Positions 1-9,200 of a stretch of 64,000 bases of DNA are shown one piece after another (the first letter of the stretch is position 1; the number at the start of each line of letters is the position of its first letter). The DNA is from HLUCCA09 sp038745585. Lineage in GTDB: Bacteria; Pseudomonadota; Alphaproteobacteria; Rhodobacterales; Rhodobacteraceae. Position numbers and translations under genes: made by a program. Location: NCBI GenBank assembly GCA_038745585.1, contig JBCDLH010000004.1, positions 310,001-374,000 of the forward strand, in the 5' to 3' direction. The notes under the pieces were generated by a model. It was given only the letters and a program-made list of their open reading frames with translations, ran no database searches and was not told the DNA's origin.

Positions 1-762
1 GTCGATCAGCCCCTGTGCCATGGCGATGTCGAGGGTACGCGGGCTGTTTGTATTGATGATCGTATAGGCGTGGACGCCGCTGCGAAATTCCTCCTCCGAG
101 AGGCCGCGAAAGAGGCGCATCATCTCGAAATTGTCCAGCGTCTGCGGCGTGCCGCGGGCGAAGAGAAACGGAAACTTGTCAGTGAGCGTCAGCTGCGTGT
201 CGGTGGTGAAGTAGTGGCGCAGATGCGTCGGCATGTCCTGCGGCTCGACCGAGGGGGACATCATCTGAAAGACGTCGAAATGGTGCGCGAGCTGCGTGTA
301 CTCGCGATAGTCCCGCGCCGATCCGGGGCGGCGGCCCCGCTTTAGATCGGTCGCATGGGGCGCGCCGGCGCCGGGCTGAAACGTAAGCGCGCCAAGCTCC
401 AGCGTGAAATCGCGGGCGCGGGAGCCGGCGATGCATAAGACCGACCGGGGCGCCGTGGCGAGCGCGGCCTCGACCATCTCGCGCCCAACATAGACCATGT
501 CGTCCTCAACGCGCGCACCGCCCGAGGCATAAAGCTTGCGCGCCTCGGGCAGCAGCACGCGCATGCCGAGTTCTTCGAGCATCCGCAGCGATGTCTGATG
601 CATCGCCTGCGCCTCGTCCTCGGAGAATACGTTCATCACCGGGAAAGGGTTGCGCAAATGCCGGTAGTTCGGATTGCGCTTGGAGGCGGGCGGCGCGCCG
701 GCCTGTCGCCCTTTCCCGCGCCGTCGGCGGGCGCGGGTGCTGCCCTCGTTCTCGATCTCCAC
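1..762 (-). CDS. MttB-family trimethylamine/glycine-betaine methyltransferase, N-terminal part (runs off window)
   Basis: The reverse strand has an open frame of 254 codons to the window edge. It contains a basic, Arg-rich N-terminus (about residues 8-30), then RNPFPVMNVFSEDEAQAMHQ, then a stretch rich in MttB-family signatures such as MMSPSVEPQD and TDKFPFLFARGTPQTLDNFE. Family knowledge: MttB-type proteins transfer a methyl group from a quaternary or tertiary amine to a corrinoid protein, and most bacterial homologues lack pyrrolysine and act on betaines. The Pyl position of archaeal MttB lies further downstream than this fragment reaches, so its status cannot be read here. The chosen start is GTG at 762, four bases after the upstream dehydrogenase stop, which indicates one operon for methylated-amine use. 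The family call is solid; the substrate is not known. Confidence 0.8.
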   Translation of the reverse strand, partial: MEIENEGSTRARRRRGKGRQAGAPPASKRNPNYRHLRNPFPVMNVFSEDEAQAMHQTSLRMLEELGMRVLLPEARKLYASGGARVEDDMVYVGREMVEAALATAPRSVLCIAGSRARDFTLELGALTFQPGAGAPHATDLKRGRRPGSARDYREYTQLAHHFDVFQMMSPSVEPQDMPTHLRHYFTTDTQLTLTDKFPFLFARGTPQTLDNFEMMRLFRGLSEEEFRSGVHAYTIINTNSPRTLDIAMAQGLID

Positions 763-766
763 GGCC

Positions 767-3190
767 TCAGGCCCGCATCGCCATCCCAGCCGGATCGTAG
801 GGCGAGGGCGGGATCACGCGCGCCTTGCGGGCGGCGCCGACAATATGAACGTCGACTTCGGTGCCCTCACCGGCCACGTCCTGATCCAACATCGCCATGG
901 CCAGGGATTTCTGCACGGTGTGGCCGAAACCGCCGGATGTGACGAAGCCGACAAGTGTGCCATCCTTCCACACCGGCTCGAACCCGCTCGCATCGGCGTC
1001 TTCCGCTTCGACTTCGAGCGTCCGCAGGATTTGCTTCGGCCCGTTGCCGTCGCGCTCTCGGAGCGCGGGCTCGCGGCCGATGAAGTTGCCCTTGTCCCAG
1101 GCGATCCAACGGTCCATCCCGGTCTGTGCGGGCGTGTAGCCTTGCGTGAACTCGGCATTCCAGATGCCAAAGCTCTTCTCTAGCCGCAGCGACAGGAGCG
1201 CGTTGAACCCGACCTCCCGCATCCCCAGATCGGCGCCCGCCTCCAGCAACGTACGGCGGAGCGCGATGTGCTCCGCAGCCGTGCAATGGATCTCGTAGCC
1301 GAGCTCGCCGGTGACAGAGAGGCGTCCGACCTTGCAGCGCACAAGCCCGATATCTAAGCTCCCGCAGCCCATGAAAGGCAACTTGCCCACGGGCCCATCA
1401 GTCAGCTTTTCCAAGACCTTGCGGCTGTTCGGCCCCGAAAGAGAGAAGCCCACCACCTGGTCGGAGATATCCTCGACCGTCACGTCCTCGGCCCCGTAAT
1501 CGTGGAACCAGCGAGCATGCCAAGCGCGCAGGTAATACGAGCCCATGATCCACCAATTCGTGTTGCCGCCAGAATCGGGGCCCCAATTGAAGATCGTCAG
1601 ATCCCCCTTGAGCTTACCCTCGGGCGAGAGCATCGGCGCGAGCTTGGCGCGCCCGGGCTTCGGGAGCTTCGAGGCCATGACCTTGTCGAGCCACGCCTCG
1701 GCACCCGGACCGGTGACTTCGAAGCGCGAGAAACCGGAGATATCGAGCAGGCCCACCGCCTCGCGCACCGCCTTGCACTCTTCGGCGACGATCTCGAAGG
1801 CGTTGGAGCGCTTGAGCGTCGGCTTTTCCTCGAAATCGGCGCTTGGCGCGAAGTAGAGCGGCACTTCGAGGCCCCAGCTCGCGCCCCACTGGCAGCCCGC
1901 CGCGGACATATCGGCATAGGCCGGCGCCATCTTGAGCGGGCGCCCGGCGGGGAGCTGCTCGTTGGGATAGGTCATGACGAAGCGGCGGGTATAGAACTGC
2001 CCCGTCGTCTCCTTGATGAACTGCTTATTCTCCGCAAACGGGCCGTAGCGGGCGACGTCCATCCCGTAGACATCCGCCTCAGGCTCGCCATGGATCATCC
2101 ATTCGGCGAGGCTCTTGCCCACGCCGCCGCCCTGTAGGAAGCCCGCCATCACGGCGCATGCGCACCAATATCCGGGCTTGCCCTGTACCGGGCCGACGAG
2201 CGGGTTGCCGTCAGGCGAAAAGGTGAAGGCACCGTTGACCCAGGTCTTCACGCCGATCTCCTGCAGGGCCGGATAGCGCTCGAAGCCGAGGATCAGCTCC
2301 TTTTCGATGCGGTCAGGGTCTTCCTGTTGAAGTTCAAAGCCGTATTCCCAGGGCGCGCCGTCCATCATCCAGTGCTCGTGGTCGATCTCGTAGATGCCGA
2401 GCAGGATGCCCTTCTGGTCCTGCCGCATATAGGTGAACCCTTCGAGGTCGACGACGAGGGGCAGCTCCCGGTCGAGTTCCGCCACCTGAGGGATCGTGTC
2501 CGAGATCAGGTAATGGTGGTTGAGCGGGCTAACGGGCAGCTCGATCCCCGCCATCCGGCCGACCTGCTTGGCCCAGAGACCGCCGGCATTGACGACATGC
2601 TCGGTCTTTATCGTACCTTTCTCGGTCACGACCTCCCATCCCTCAGACGTCTGGTTCAGCTCCAGCACGCGATTATGCTCGATCACCTCCGCGCCATGCT
2701 TCTTGGCGGCGCCGGCATAGGCGTGGACCGTCCCGGTCGTGTCGATATAGCCCTCCCGGTCGGCCCACATGCCGCCCAAAATACCGTGGGGCGACATGAT
2801 CGGGCAGAGCTCTTGTGCCTCCTCGGGGCCAACAAGGCGCACATCATCGATCCCGATGGCCTGAAACGTGCGGAAGGCCGATTGCAGCCATTCCCAGCGG
2901 TCCGGCGTTCCCGCAAGCGTAAGCCCACCCGTCATGTGCATGCCAACGGACTGGCCCGATTCCTTTTCGATCTCGCTCAGAAGGTCGATCGTGTAGGCTT
3001 GCAGGCTCGCAATGTTCGGGTCGGCATTGAGCGCGTGAAAGCCTCCGGCCGCGTGCCAAGACGACCCGGCCGTCAGCACATTGCGCTCGATCAACACGAC
3101 GTCTTTCCACCCGTACTTGGCCAGATGGTAAAGCACCGAGGCGCCGACGACGCCCCCTCCGATCACAACGGCGCGGTAATGGTCCTTCAT
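767..3190 (-). CDS. Dimethylglycine/sarcosine dehydrogenase-like FAD protein (DAO-FAO_M-GcvT)
   Basis: A protein of 807 residues, the usual length for the dimethylglycine/sarcosine dehydrogenase group. The N-terminus has a Rossmann FAD motif (VVIGGGVVGAS, residues 8-18). It is followed by SSWHAAG, whose His46 corresponds to the residue that binds FAD covalently in mammalian DMGDH. A middle FAO_M linker leads into a C-terminal GcvT folate-binding region and GcvT C-terminal barrel (about 440-800). Expected role: oxidative N-demethylation of dimethylglycine or sarcosine, passing the C1 unit to tetrahydrofolate. ATG at 3190 is preferred over the in-frame ATG at 3238 because GGAGGGAG lies just upstream and the FAD motif then falls near the N-terminus. 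It is directly followed by the MttB-family gene. The exact amine substrate is inferred only. Confidence 0.88.
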   Translation of the reverse strand: MKDHYRAVVIGGGVVGASVLYHLAKYGWKDVVLIERNVLTAGSSWHAAGGFHALNADPNIASLQAYTIDLLSEIEKESGQSVGMHMTGGLTLAGTPDRWEWLQSAFRTFQAIGIDDVRLVGPEEAQELCPIMSPHGILGGMWADREGYIDTTGTVHAYAGAAKKHGAEVIEHNRVLELNQTSEGWEVVTEKGTIKTEHVVNAGGLWAKQVGRMAGIELPVSPLNHHYLISDTIPQVAELDRELPLVVDLEGFTYMRQDQKGILLGIYEIDHEHWMMDGAPWEYGFELQQEDPDRIEKELILGFERYPALQEIGVKTWVNGAFTFSPDGNPLVGPVQGKPGYWCACAVMAGFLQGGGVGKSLAEWMIHGEPEADVYGMDVARYGPFAENKQFIKETTGQFYTRRFVMTYPNEQLPAGRPLKMAPAYADMSAAGCQWGASWGLEVPLYFAPSADFEEKPTLKRSNAFEIVAEECKAVREAVGLLDISGFSRFEVTGPGAEAWLDKVMASKLPKPGRAKLAPMLSPEGKLKGDLTIFNWGPDSGGNTNWWIMGSYYLRAWHARWFHDYGAEDVTVEDISDQVVGFSLSGPNSRKVLEKLTDGPVGKLPFMGCGSLDIGLVRCKVGRLSVTGELGYEIHCTAAEHIALRRTLLEAGADLGMREVGFNALLSLRLEKSFGIWNAEFTQGYTPAQTGMDRWIAWDKGNFIGREPALRERDGNGPKQILRTLEVEAEDADASGFEPVWKDGTLVGFVTSGGFGHTVQKSLAMAMLDQDVAGEGTEVDVHIVGAARKARVIPPSPYDPAGMAMRA

Positions 3191-3502
3191 CGCAGAATCT
3201 CCCTCCGGGGCCGGGCTGGCCGAGAGCGGCGCGCCCAAAAGGCGTCGGTCGTCCCCGACTTACGCATTTTGTGGGCAGAGGTGTCTAGAGCTTTCACCGC
3301 TCAGCCCACCGCGACATGTGGCGCCGTAGGCGCGCCAATGGTTTAACGACCGTAAACCTTCGGATGACATCCTGCGTTTGCATCGCATGCGGCGGAGCGA
3401 GGGGTTGACGTAGCTGCAACTTCGCGTGTTACCGTGCCTTCACTTCCCGGTGGTCGGGTCCGGCTGCCGCCCTCGTAACAGGATCAGGTTTCAATAAAAA
3501 CA
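3191..3502. other. Divergent intergenic region
   Basis: A 312-base spacer between the minus-strand dehydrogenase and the plus-strand lipoprotein. It should hold promoters for both directions. On the plus strand, TTGACG at 3405-3410 followed after 17-18 bases by GTTACC/TTACCG (near 3428-3434) is a weak sigma70-like candidate. GGATGACATCC near 3362 is an 11-base palindrome of unknown meaning. I see no gene or RNA here. Confidence 0.3.
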
Positions 3503-3877
3503 ATGGCTTATCGTTTCCAACGCAGTCTCGCCCTCGCGACATGCGGGCTAGTCGTTCTCAGTGCTTGCGAGCCGGTCTTTCGGACCACGACAACAACGGC
3601 GCCCGCACCGGCGGCGCAGCAGACCGCGACATCGACGTCCACTGCGCCGGTGATCACACGTGCGCAAACAGCGACAGCAGCCCCCGTCGCGACCTCGACG
3701 GCCACAACCACCACCACCTCGGCAACCACAACCGCGGCAACCACTGTCTCGGCGACGGCCGAAGAGGCGGAGTTGTCGCGCGCCCAGCAGATCTTGCAGC
3801 GCAACGCGGCCGAGGGGGATGACGACGATGGCGGCGGCTCAGATGGCGGTGACGACGGCGGCGGCAGCTGGAACTGA
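3503..3877 (+). CDS. Small Thr/Ala-rich exported lipoprotein, unknown function
   Basis: A 124-residue protein with a basic start, a hydrophobic core and a lipobox-like LSAC ending at about residue 22, so export and lipidation are likely. The rest is low complexity: a Thr/Ala/Val-rich linker (about 28-90), a short helix with EEAELSRAQQILQRNAAEG, and an acidic Gly/Asp tail ending in GGGSWN. No known domain is visible. It lies eight bases upstream of the caspase-fold/Sel1 gene on the same strand, so the pair is probably co-transcribed. It may be an outer-membrane anchor or partner for that protein; this is inferred from position only. Composition is biased, so a spurious ORF is possible but unlikely given the clean signal peptide. 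Confidence 0.65.
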   Translation: MAYRFQRSLALATCGLVVLSACEPVFRTTTTTAPAPAAQQTATSTSTAPVITRAQTATAAPVATSTATTTTTSATTTAATTVSATAEEAELSRAQQILQRNAAEGDDDDGGGSDGGDDGGGSWN

Positions 3878-3885
3878 GGCCCGCC

Positions 3886-6189
3886 ATGCGCCACTCGGGG
3901 TGGCTGCTCGGTACCGCATGTGCATTCACCTTTGCGGTCGCGACCGACGCGTTCGCAGCAGAGCCGCCTGCGCGCCTCGCAGTCGTGATTGGGAACCAGG
4001 ACTACTCCGGTGTTCCCGATCTGCTCAATGCCAAGGCAGACGCAGAACGGATGGCCGAGATCTTTACCGATCTTGGCTATTCGGTCTTTTCCGGGATCGA
4101 CCTCGACCGTCAGTCGTTTGAGGCGTTGCTGCGGCAGGCGACGATAAATGTGCAGGAAGGGGCGGAGATCGTCTTTTTCTATGCCGGCCACGGGATTCAG
4201 ATCGGGCGGAGGAACTACCTTCTGCCGACCGACGTGAGCTTTGACTCGATCTACGATCTGCCGGTCGAAGCCGTGACGCTTGACCGCGTGGTTGAAGTGC
4301 TCTCGGCGAAGGGAAATGTGCACGTCGCGATCATCGACGCCTGCCGGGACAACCCATTCCCAGGGGCGCAGCTCGCAGGCGGCCTCGACGCGTCGCTCTT
4401 TGAAACGCGTACTGGGTTTGACGTTATGCGAACGCCGCTGAACTCGCTCATGGCGTTTTCGACAGCGCCGGGCGAGGTCGCATTCGACGGGCCGCCGGGC
4501 GGCAACTCGCCCTATGTGACCGCGATCACCAACGCGATTTCCACCAAGCCCGCTGCGGATGTGACGCAGATATTCTCTTCCGTCCGCGAGCAGGTGTTTC
4601 AAAAAACGGACGGTCAGCAGGTCCCGTGGGAAAGCTCGACACTCGTGCGACCGTATCACTTCCGCGGTGCGGCGACCGTCACGCAGGCGGTCGCCTCCCA
4701 GGAAGAGGCGGCGCCCGAGACGAGCCGGACGCTCCGGCTCGCCAATGTCGACCTGCCCGACGAGATTGCGCTCCGCGTCGAATACGACCGGAGTATCGAC
4801 CTGGTCGATGCGGTCGCGGCCGCCATTGCCGAGACCGTGCCCATGGATGTCCTTGCGACGTTGGAGCTTGCGGCGGCGCCGGGCAGCGGATCGGTCCGCG
4901 TTGGCGAAGGGCTGAGCTATGTGCCTCAGCTCCAAGAGGAGAAATCGCGCGCGGGCGGGATGACGAAGGTCGACGCGTTCACGCTGACCTCGGGCGACGA
5001 CGACGTGATGCGTGTGACGCTCCAGATGGAAGTCAACGCCTGCGACCTCCATGCAGGCGACGTCCTCGATCCGGGCGGCGTTGGCCTCTTCCGCCTAGCC
5101 AACGAGATCGAGGTCGGGCCCGCGCTCGTCGCCTGCCGTGCAGCGGTCGAGGCGGATCCCGAGGAAACCCGTTTCATTCATCAGCTTGGGCGAGCGGTGC
5201 AGGCAAGCGGCGACTACGAGGAGGCGTTTCGCCTGTTCGAACAGGCGCGCGCGGCGGGCTACCAGCGCGCGAACTATGCCGTGGCGCGGCTGCTCACCTC
5301 GCCGCAGGTGGACCGGCGGCTTTTTGACGTCCCCGAAGATCGGGATCTTGCTAACGTGCTGCTCGAAGAGGGCGTGCGCACGTCCGATCCGTTCTCGCTG
5401 CATTTGCTCGGGCGCTACCTGCTTCGCGAGGGGGAGAGCGATGCGGATCGCGAGCGCGGCTTTGACCTCTTGGACCGGGCGGCCGAGCTTGGCCACACCT
5501 ATTCGATGAACGAGCTTGGGATCTACTTTCTGACCGAGGACAGCAGTCACTATATCCCAGAGCGCGGCCTCGCCTATCTGCAAGGCTCGGCGGATCGCGA
5601 CGACATCTACGGCTTCCATAACCTCGGCATCGTGGCGCTCTTCGGCCTCGATGGCAGTGAGCCGGACCTCGCCACGGCGGCAAGCTGGTTTCTCCGCGGG
5701 GCGGATGGCGGGCACCCGCAATCGCCCTCGACCTTGGGCCGCATGATTGTCCGCGGGCAGCTCGACGCACCGCTGAGCGAGGCGGTCCGATACTACGATA
5801 TCGGGCTCGACCGGGGCGATGCTTGGGGCGGTGTCAATGCGGCGAACATGATTCTGCGGGGCGAGGTTGGCGGCTTTGAGATCGAGGACGCGCTGGTGCG
5901 CGCCGCAAAAGCGGCAGAGCTTTCAGGCGACGAGCCGGTTGGGCGTGCGCTGGGCTTGCTTGAGGCCGCCGAGAGCCGGGACCTTGCCCGCGCGGTGCAG
6001 CGCCTGCTGAAAGATTTGGGGCAGTCGGTTTCCATCGACGGCGCGATCGGACCTCAGACAAGGGGCGCGATCTCTGCCCTGCTGACCGAGGCCGGGCTTG
6101 AGCCGCCGGCAAACGATCCGCGCGCACAGCTTTCTGCCCTGGCCAAGCTTTGGTGGCTGAAGAACCCGGTGCGCTCCGACGTCTTCTAA
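3886..6189 (+). CDS. Secreted caspase-family (C14) protein with Sel1-like repeats and C-terminal peptidoglycan-binding-like motif
   Basis: A 767-residue protein with a signal peptide (about 1-24, cut after AFAA). The caspase-fold domain starts at RLAVVIGNQDY (about 30). The catalytic dyad is visible as His102 in FYAGHG and Cys153 in DACRDNPF. A linker region (about 265-420) leads to repeated Sel1/TPR-like helices (about 425-690; e.g. RYLLREGESDADRERGFDLL). Near the C-terminus, LGQSVSIDGAIGPQTRGAIS resembles a peptidoglycan-binding repeat. Family knowledge: C14-like bacterial proteases usually cleave after basic residues. Inference: a periplasmic protease tethered to the cell wall and docking partners through its repeats. 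It follows the small lipoprotein by eight bases. Protease activity is likely from the intact dyad; the substrate is unknown. Confidence 0.85.
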   Translation: MRHSGWLLGTACAFTFAVATDAFAAEPPARLAVVIGNQDYSGVPDLLNAKADAERMAEIFTDLGYSVFSGIDLDRQSFEALLRQATINVQEGAEIVFFYAGHGIQIGRRNYLLPTDVSFDSIYDLPVEAVTLDRVVEVLSAKGNVHVAIIDACRDNPFPGAQLAGGLDASLFETRTGFDVMRTPLNSLMAFSTAPGEVAFDGPPGGNSPYVTAITNAISTKPAADVTQIFSSVREQVFQKTDGQQVPWESSTLVRPYHFRGAATVTQAVASQEEAAPETSRTLRLANVDLPDEIALRVEYDRSIDLVDAVAAAIAETVPMDVLATLELAAAPGSGSVRVGEGLSYVPQLQEEKSRAGGMTKVDAFTLTSGDDDVMRVTLQMEVNACDLHAGDVLDPGGVGLFRLANEIEVGPALVACRAAVEADPEETRFIHQLGRAVQASGDYEEAFRLFEQARAAGYQRANYAVARLLTSPQVDRRLFDVPEDRDLANVLLEEGVRTSDPFSLHLLGRYLLREGESDADRERGFDLLDRAAELGHTYSMNELGIYFLTEDSSHYIPERGLAYLQGSADRDDIYGFHNLGIVALFGLDGSEPDLATAASWFLRGADGGHPQSPSTLGRMIVRGQLDAPLSEAVRYYDIGLDRGDAWGGVNAANMILRGEVGGFEIEDALVRAAKAAELSGDEPVGRALGLLEAAESRDLARAVQRLLKDLGQSVSIDGAIGPQTRGAISALLTEAGLEPPANDPRAQLSALAKLWWLKNPVRSDVF

Positions 6190-6228
6190 GGTGTCGCCCG
6201 TGGCTGGACGAACCTGATCCACAAAAGC

Positions 6229-6262
6229 AAAGGGCGGCATGCTGCGACGCGTGCCGCCTTTA
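6229..6262. terminator. Probable bidirectional intrinsic terminator
   Basis: GGCGGCA (6233-6239) pairs with TGCCGCC (6252-6258) around a 12-base loop. A-rich sequence lies on the left and TTT on the right, so it can work on both strands. It sits between the convergent ends of the caspase/Sel1 gene and the nuclease gene. Confidence 0.6.
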
Positions 6263-6284
6263 CTGTTTTGAACTACGACCCAGC

Positions 6285-9200
6285 TCAGACCATGAATAGC
6301 GGATCCGTGGCGACGGCGTTTGCCGTGTCGATCAGGGCGAACAGCGTCTCTAGTCCATCTTCGGCCAAATCCGCTTGCGCGCCGTTCTCGAACTCAAACT
6401 TGAACCGACCGCCAACGCCCTGGCCGCTGATGATAAGGTCATCCTGACCGTTCACGCGTACAAAAGGTGTCGCCCCGTCAGCGATGCGCTGGTCGTTGAA
6501 GCTGCCGTCGCGGACCTGGACGCCGCCAAGGTCTGCCACGATGGTTTCGACGAAGGTCTCCAAATCGCCGAAACGCACTTGCGTCAGCCCGCCATCGTCC
6601 GTCAGGCCGAAATCGTCGTTTGCTTTATCGTAGAACACGCGAAGATCCGGCCCGTCGACATCCGTGATGTCGAAGCGGAAGTCATCCGGATCTGTGGCCA
6701 CAACATTGTTGTCGTCGATCTTGCCGAGGACCTTCTCGACAAACGCTTCAAAGTTTTGCGCATCGCCTTTATCGTCGAATTGGATGCGATAGCTTCCCGC
6801 GATGCCAGAGCCGCCGATCGTCACCGCGTCATTAGCCGTGACAGAAATGTTGTTGGGCCCATCGCCGTCATCCAGCCGCTGGTCGTTGATCACACCGGCC
6901 TTCTCGATATCCCCGTCATAGACCTCGGCGGCTTTGACCAGGAAGTCGTCGAAATCGTCGAATTTCGCAAAACCGCTGACACCTTGGCCCGCAATGAAGA
7001 GGTCGTTGCCATTGAAGCCGAACAGGTTTGCGCCGCCATTGGTGAAGTCGAAAAAGACAAAGAAGTCGCCGGAATTGTAGGTGTTCGGATCGCCTTCGAG
7101 CGTGACGCTAACGCTCGCTGTCGCGGCCAAGTCGCCATCGCTGGTCGTGTAGTCAAAGGTGTCGACGGCGGTTTCGCCCCCTGCGAGGTAGGCAAACGCC
7201 CCGTTCGGATCATAGCGCAACGTCCCGTCGCCGTTGCGCGAGACTACGGCGCCCGAGAGCAGCGTCACCGGAGCGGGCCCTTCTATCCCGTCGATTTCGG
7301 TTAGAGTGAGCGCATCGCCGTCTGGGTCGTTGTCGTTGTCCAGCACGTCGAGCGCGGCGATCTCGTGATAGTCGATGGTAAACACGTCGTTTTCGGCGAT
7401 CGGCGCCGCGTTGCTGCTGTCGAGGTCCAGGCCGACGATGATCGGGTCATGGTCGGACGAACGGAATGGCGTCGTGCCATCGAAGAGCGCCGGGTCGCGG
7501 GAGAACTCCAGGTTGTAATCGAGCGCGTCGGCCTCGTCCGAATTGATGTTCCATTTCGATGTGCCTGTGATCTGCGCCAGAAGCGGCTCGTTCACCAGCG
7601 CGTAGTCGAGCGTGCCCGTCAGCCCGTCGAAGACAAAGGAATACGCGCCAGGATCTTCAAAGATCTGTGTAAGATCCGCGTAGTCGTCATCCGTGCCAAG
7701 AACGCCGTCGGGTCCTGCGAGAATGGTTTGGATCGGGTCTTCTTTGGCGTAGGCGTTGAGGTCGCCCAGGATCATCAGGTCTTCGTCGCCCGCGCCCGTC
7801 GGATCGGTGCCGAGCCAGGCGATAAGCTCGGCGGCCGCCTTTGTCCGGGTATCGTTCCAATAGCCCTGACCGTCGACTTGGTCGCTATCGGGGTTCGACG
7901 GATCGTCGGGGATGCCGTCCTCATTCGCGTCGAGCCCACTGTCACCCTTCGACTTGAAGTGATTGACGGAGGCTGTGAATTGCCCACCGGTCTCGATCTC
8001 TTCGAAGGTCTGCGCAAGCGCGGCCCGATTGCGGCCGCCGTTCGTCGTTTCGTTGGGGTCGATGAACGCTTCGGTGTCGAGCACGGCAGCCTCGCCGATG
8101 AGCGCGGTCGACGTCGTGTCGTAGATGAAACCGACGGCAATGGCGTCGCCGCCGACGAATTCCGAGGATGTCGTCGTTTGCCCCGCCGGGCGGACCCAGT
8201 CGTAGATCTCGTCGCCGAGCGCGGTGTTGAGGGCCGAGACAAGCTCCTCGATGGCGACGCCGGTGCCGACGACAGTCCCCATCCCGGTCGGCGCATCGCC
8301 GCCTTCGGCAAAGTCGTTTTCCAGTTCCACGAGACCGATGACGTCGGCGTCAACGTCGATAAGTGTTGTCACCAGCTTATCGAGCTGGCGCGTGTATTCA
8401 TCGAGCGGTTCCGTGCCCTGCCGTGCATTCTGCGGGTTGGCATCGGCACCGCGCGGGGAAAGGCCATTGGGCCCTGAGCCCTCGCCCATGCTCGGAAACT
8501 CATCCAGCGTCGTAAAAAAGTTGAGCACGTTAAGGCTGGCGACTTTGTAGTCCGAACGGACATCGTCGGGCGCCGTCTCGCGCGGGTTCGTGTCGGCAAA
8601 GGTGTTCTCGCCATCCTCTGTCGCACGGACGCGCCAAGTTGCGCCGGAGGCTGCATTGCCCGCCCATTGGTAGCTGAGAACACCGGTCAAAGCGTCGATA
8701 GTGTCGCCCATCGAGGGGGCGTTGGCATCGCTGAAGCCTTGGAAGCCGTCGAGGGTATCGATCGGCTGGTTTTGTAGGCTGAGCCCGTCGTCATAGGTGA
8801 TCGTGCGGGAGCCGATCTCCTGGCGATAGGCGGCAAGTCCGGCCGCGTCGGGGTCATTGAACTGTGAGAATTGCTGCGGTCGGTCCCCCTCGGTCAGCTT
8901 GATTTCGTTAAAGCGGTCGAGCTGGAAGAGCTCGGTGATGGTCAGCGTATCGGCAAAGCGGACGAGCATGCCCTCGAACGCCTCAAGGTCAGGCTGCACA
9001 TCGCCGTCGTCCGATAGGGTCGTCGCGGGGGAGGGCAGGTCGATCACCGCACGCGTGACCAGCGTATCCACGTCCGTCTCCGGCGTCGCCGCTTGGATAA
9101 GCTCGACGCGCGTTACAGTGTCGATCTGCGTCTCGCCAAAGAACTCGTCGACCGTGCCGGTAACGCGGACGATATCGCCTACATTGACGTTCACGTCCGG

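Noticed and set aside
3508..5052. Long minus-strand open frame of 514 codons over the lipoprotein and caspase/Sel1 genes
   Set aside because: No recognisable domain, Arg/His-rich composition typical of an antisense shadow, and both plus-strand genes have signal peptides and clear motifs.
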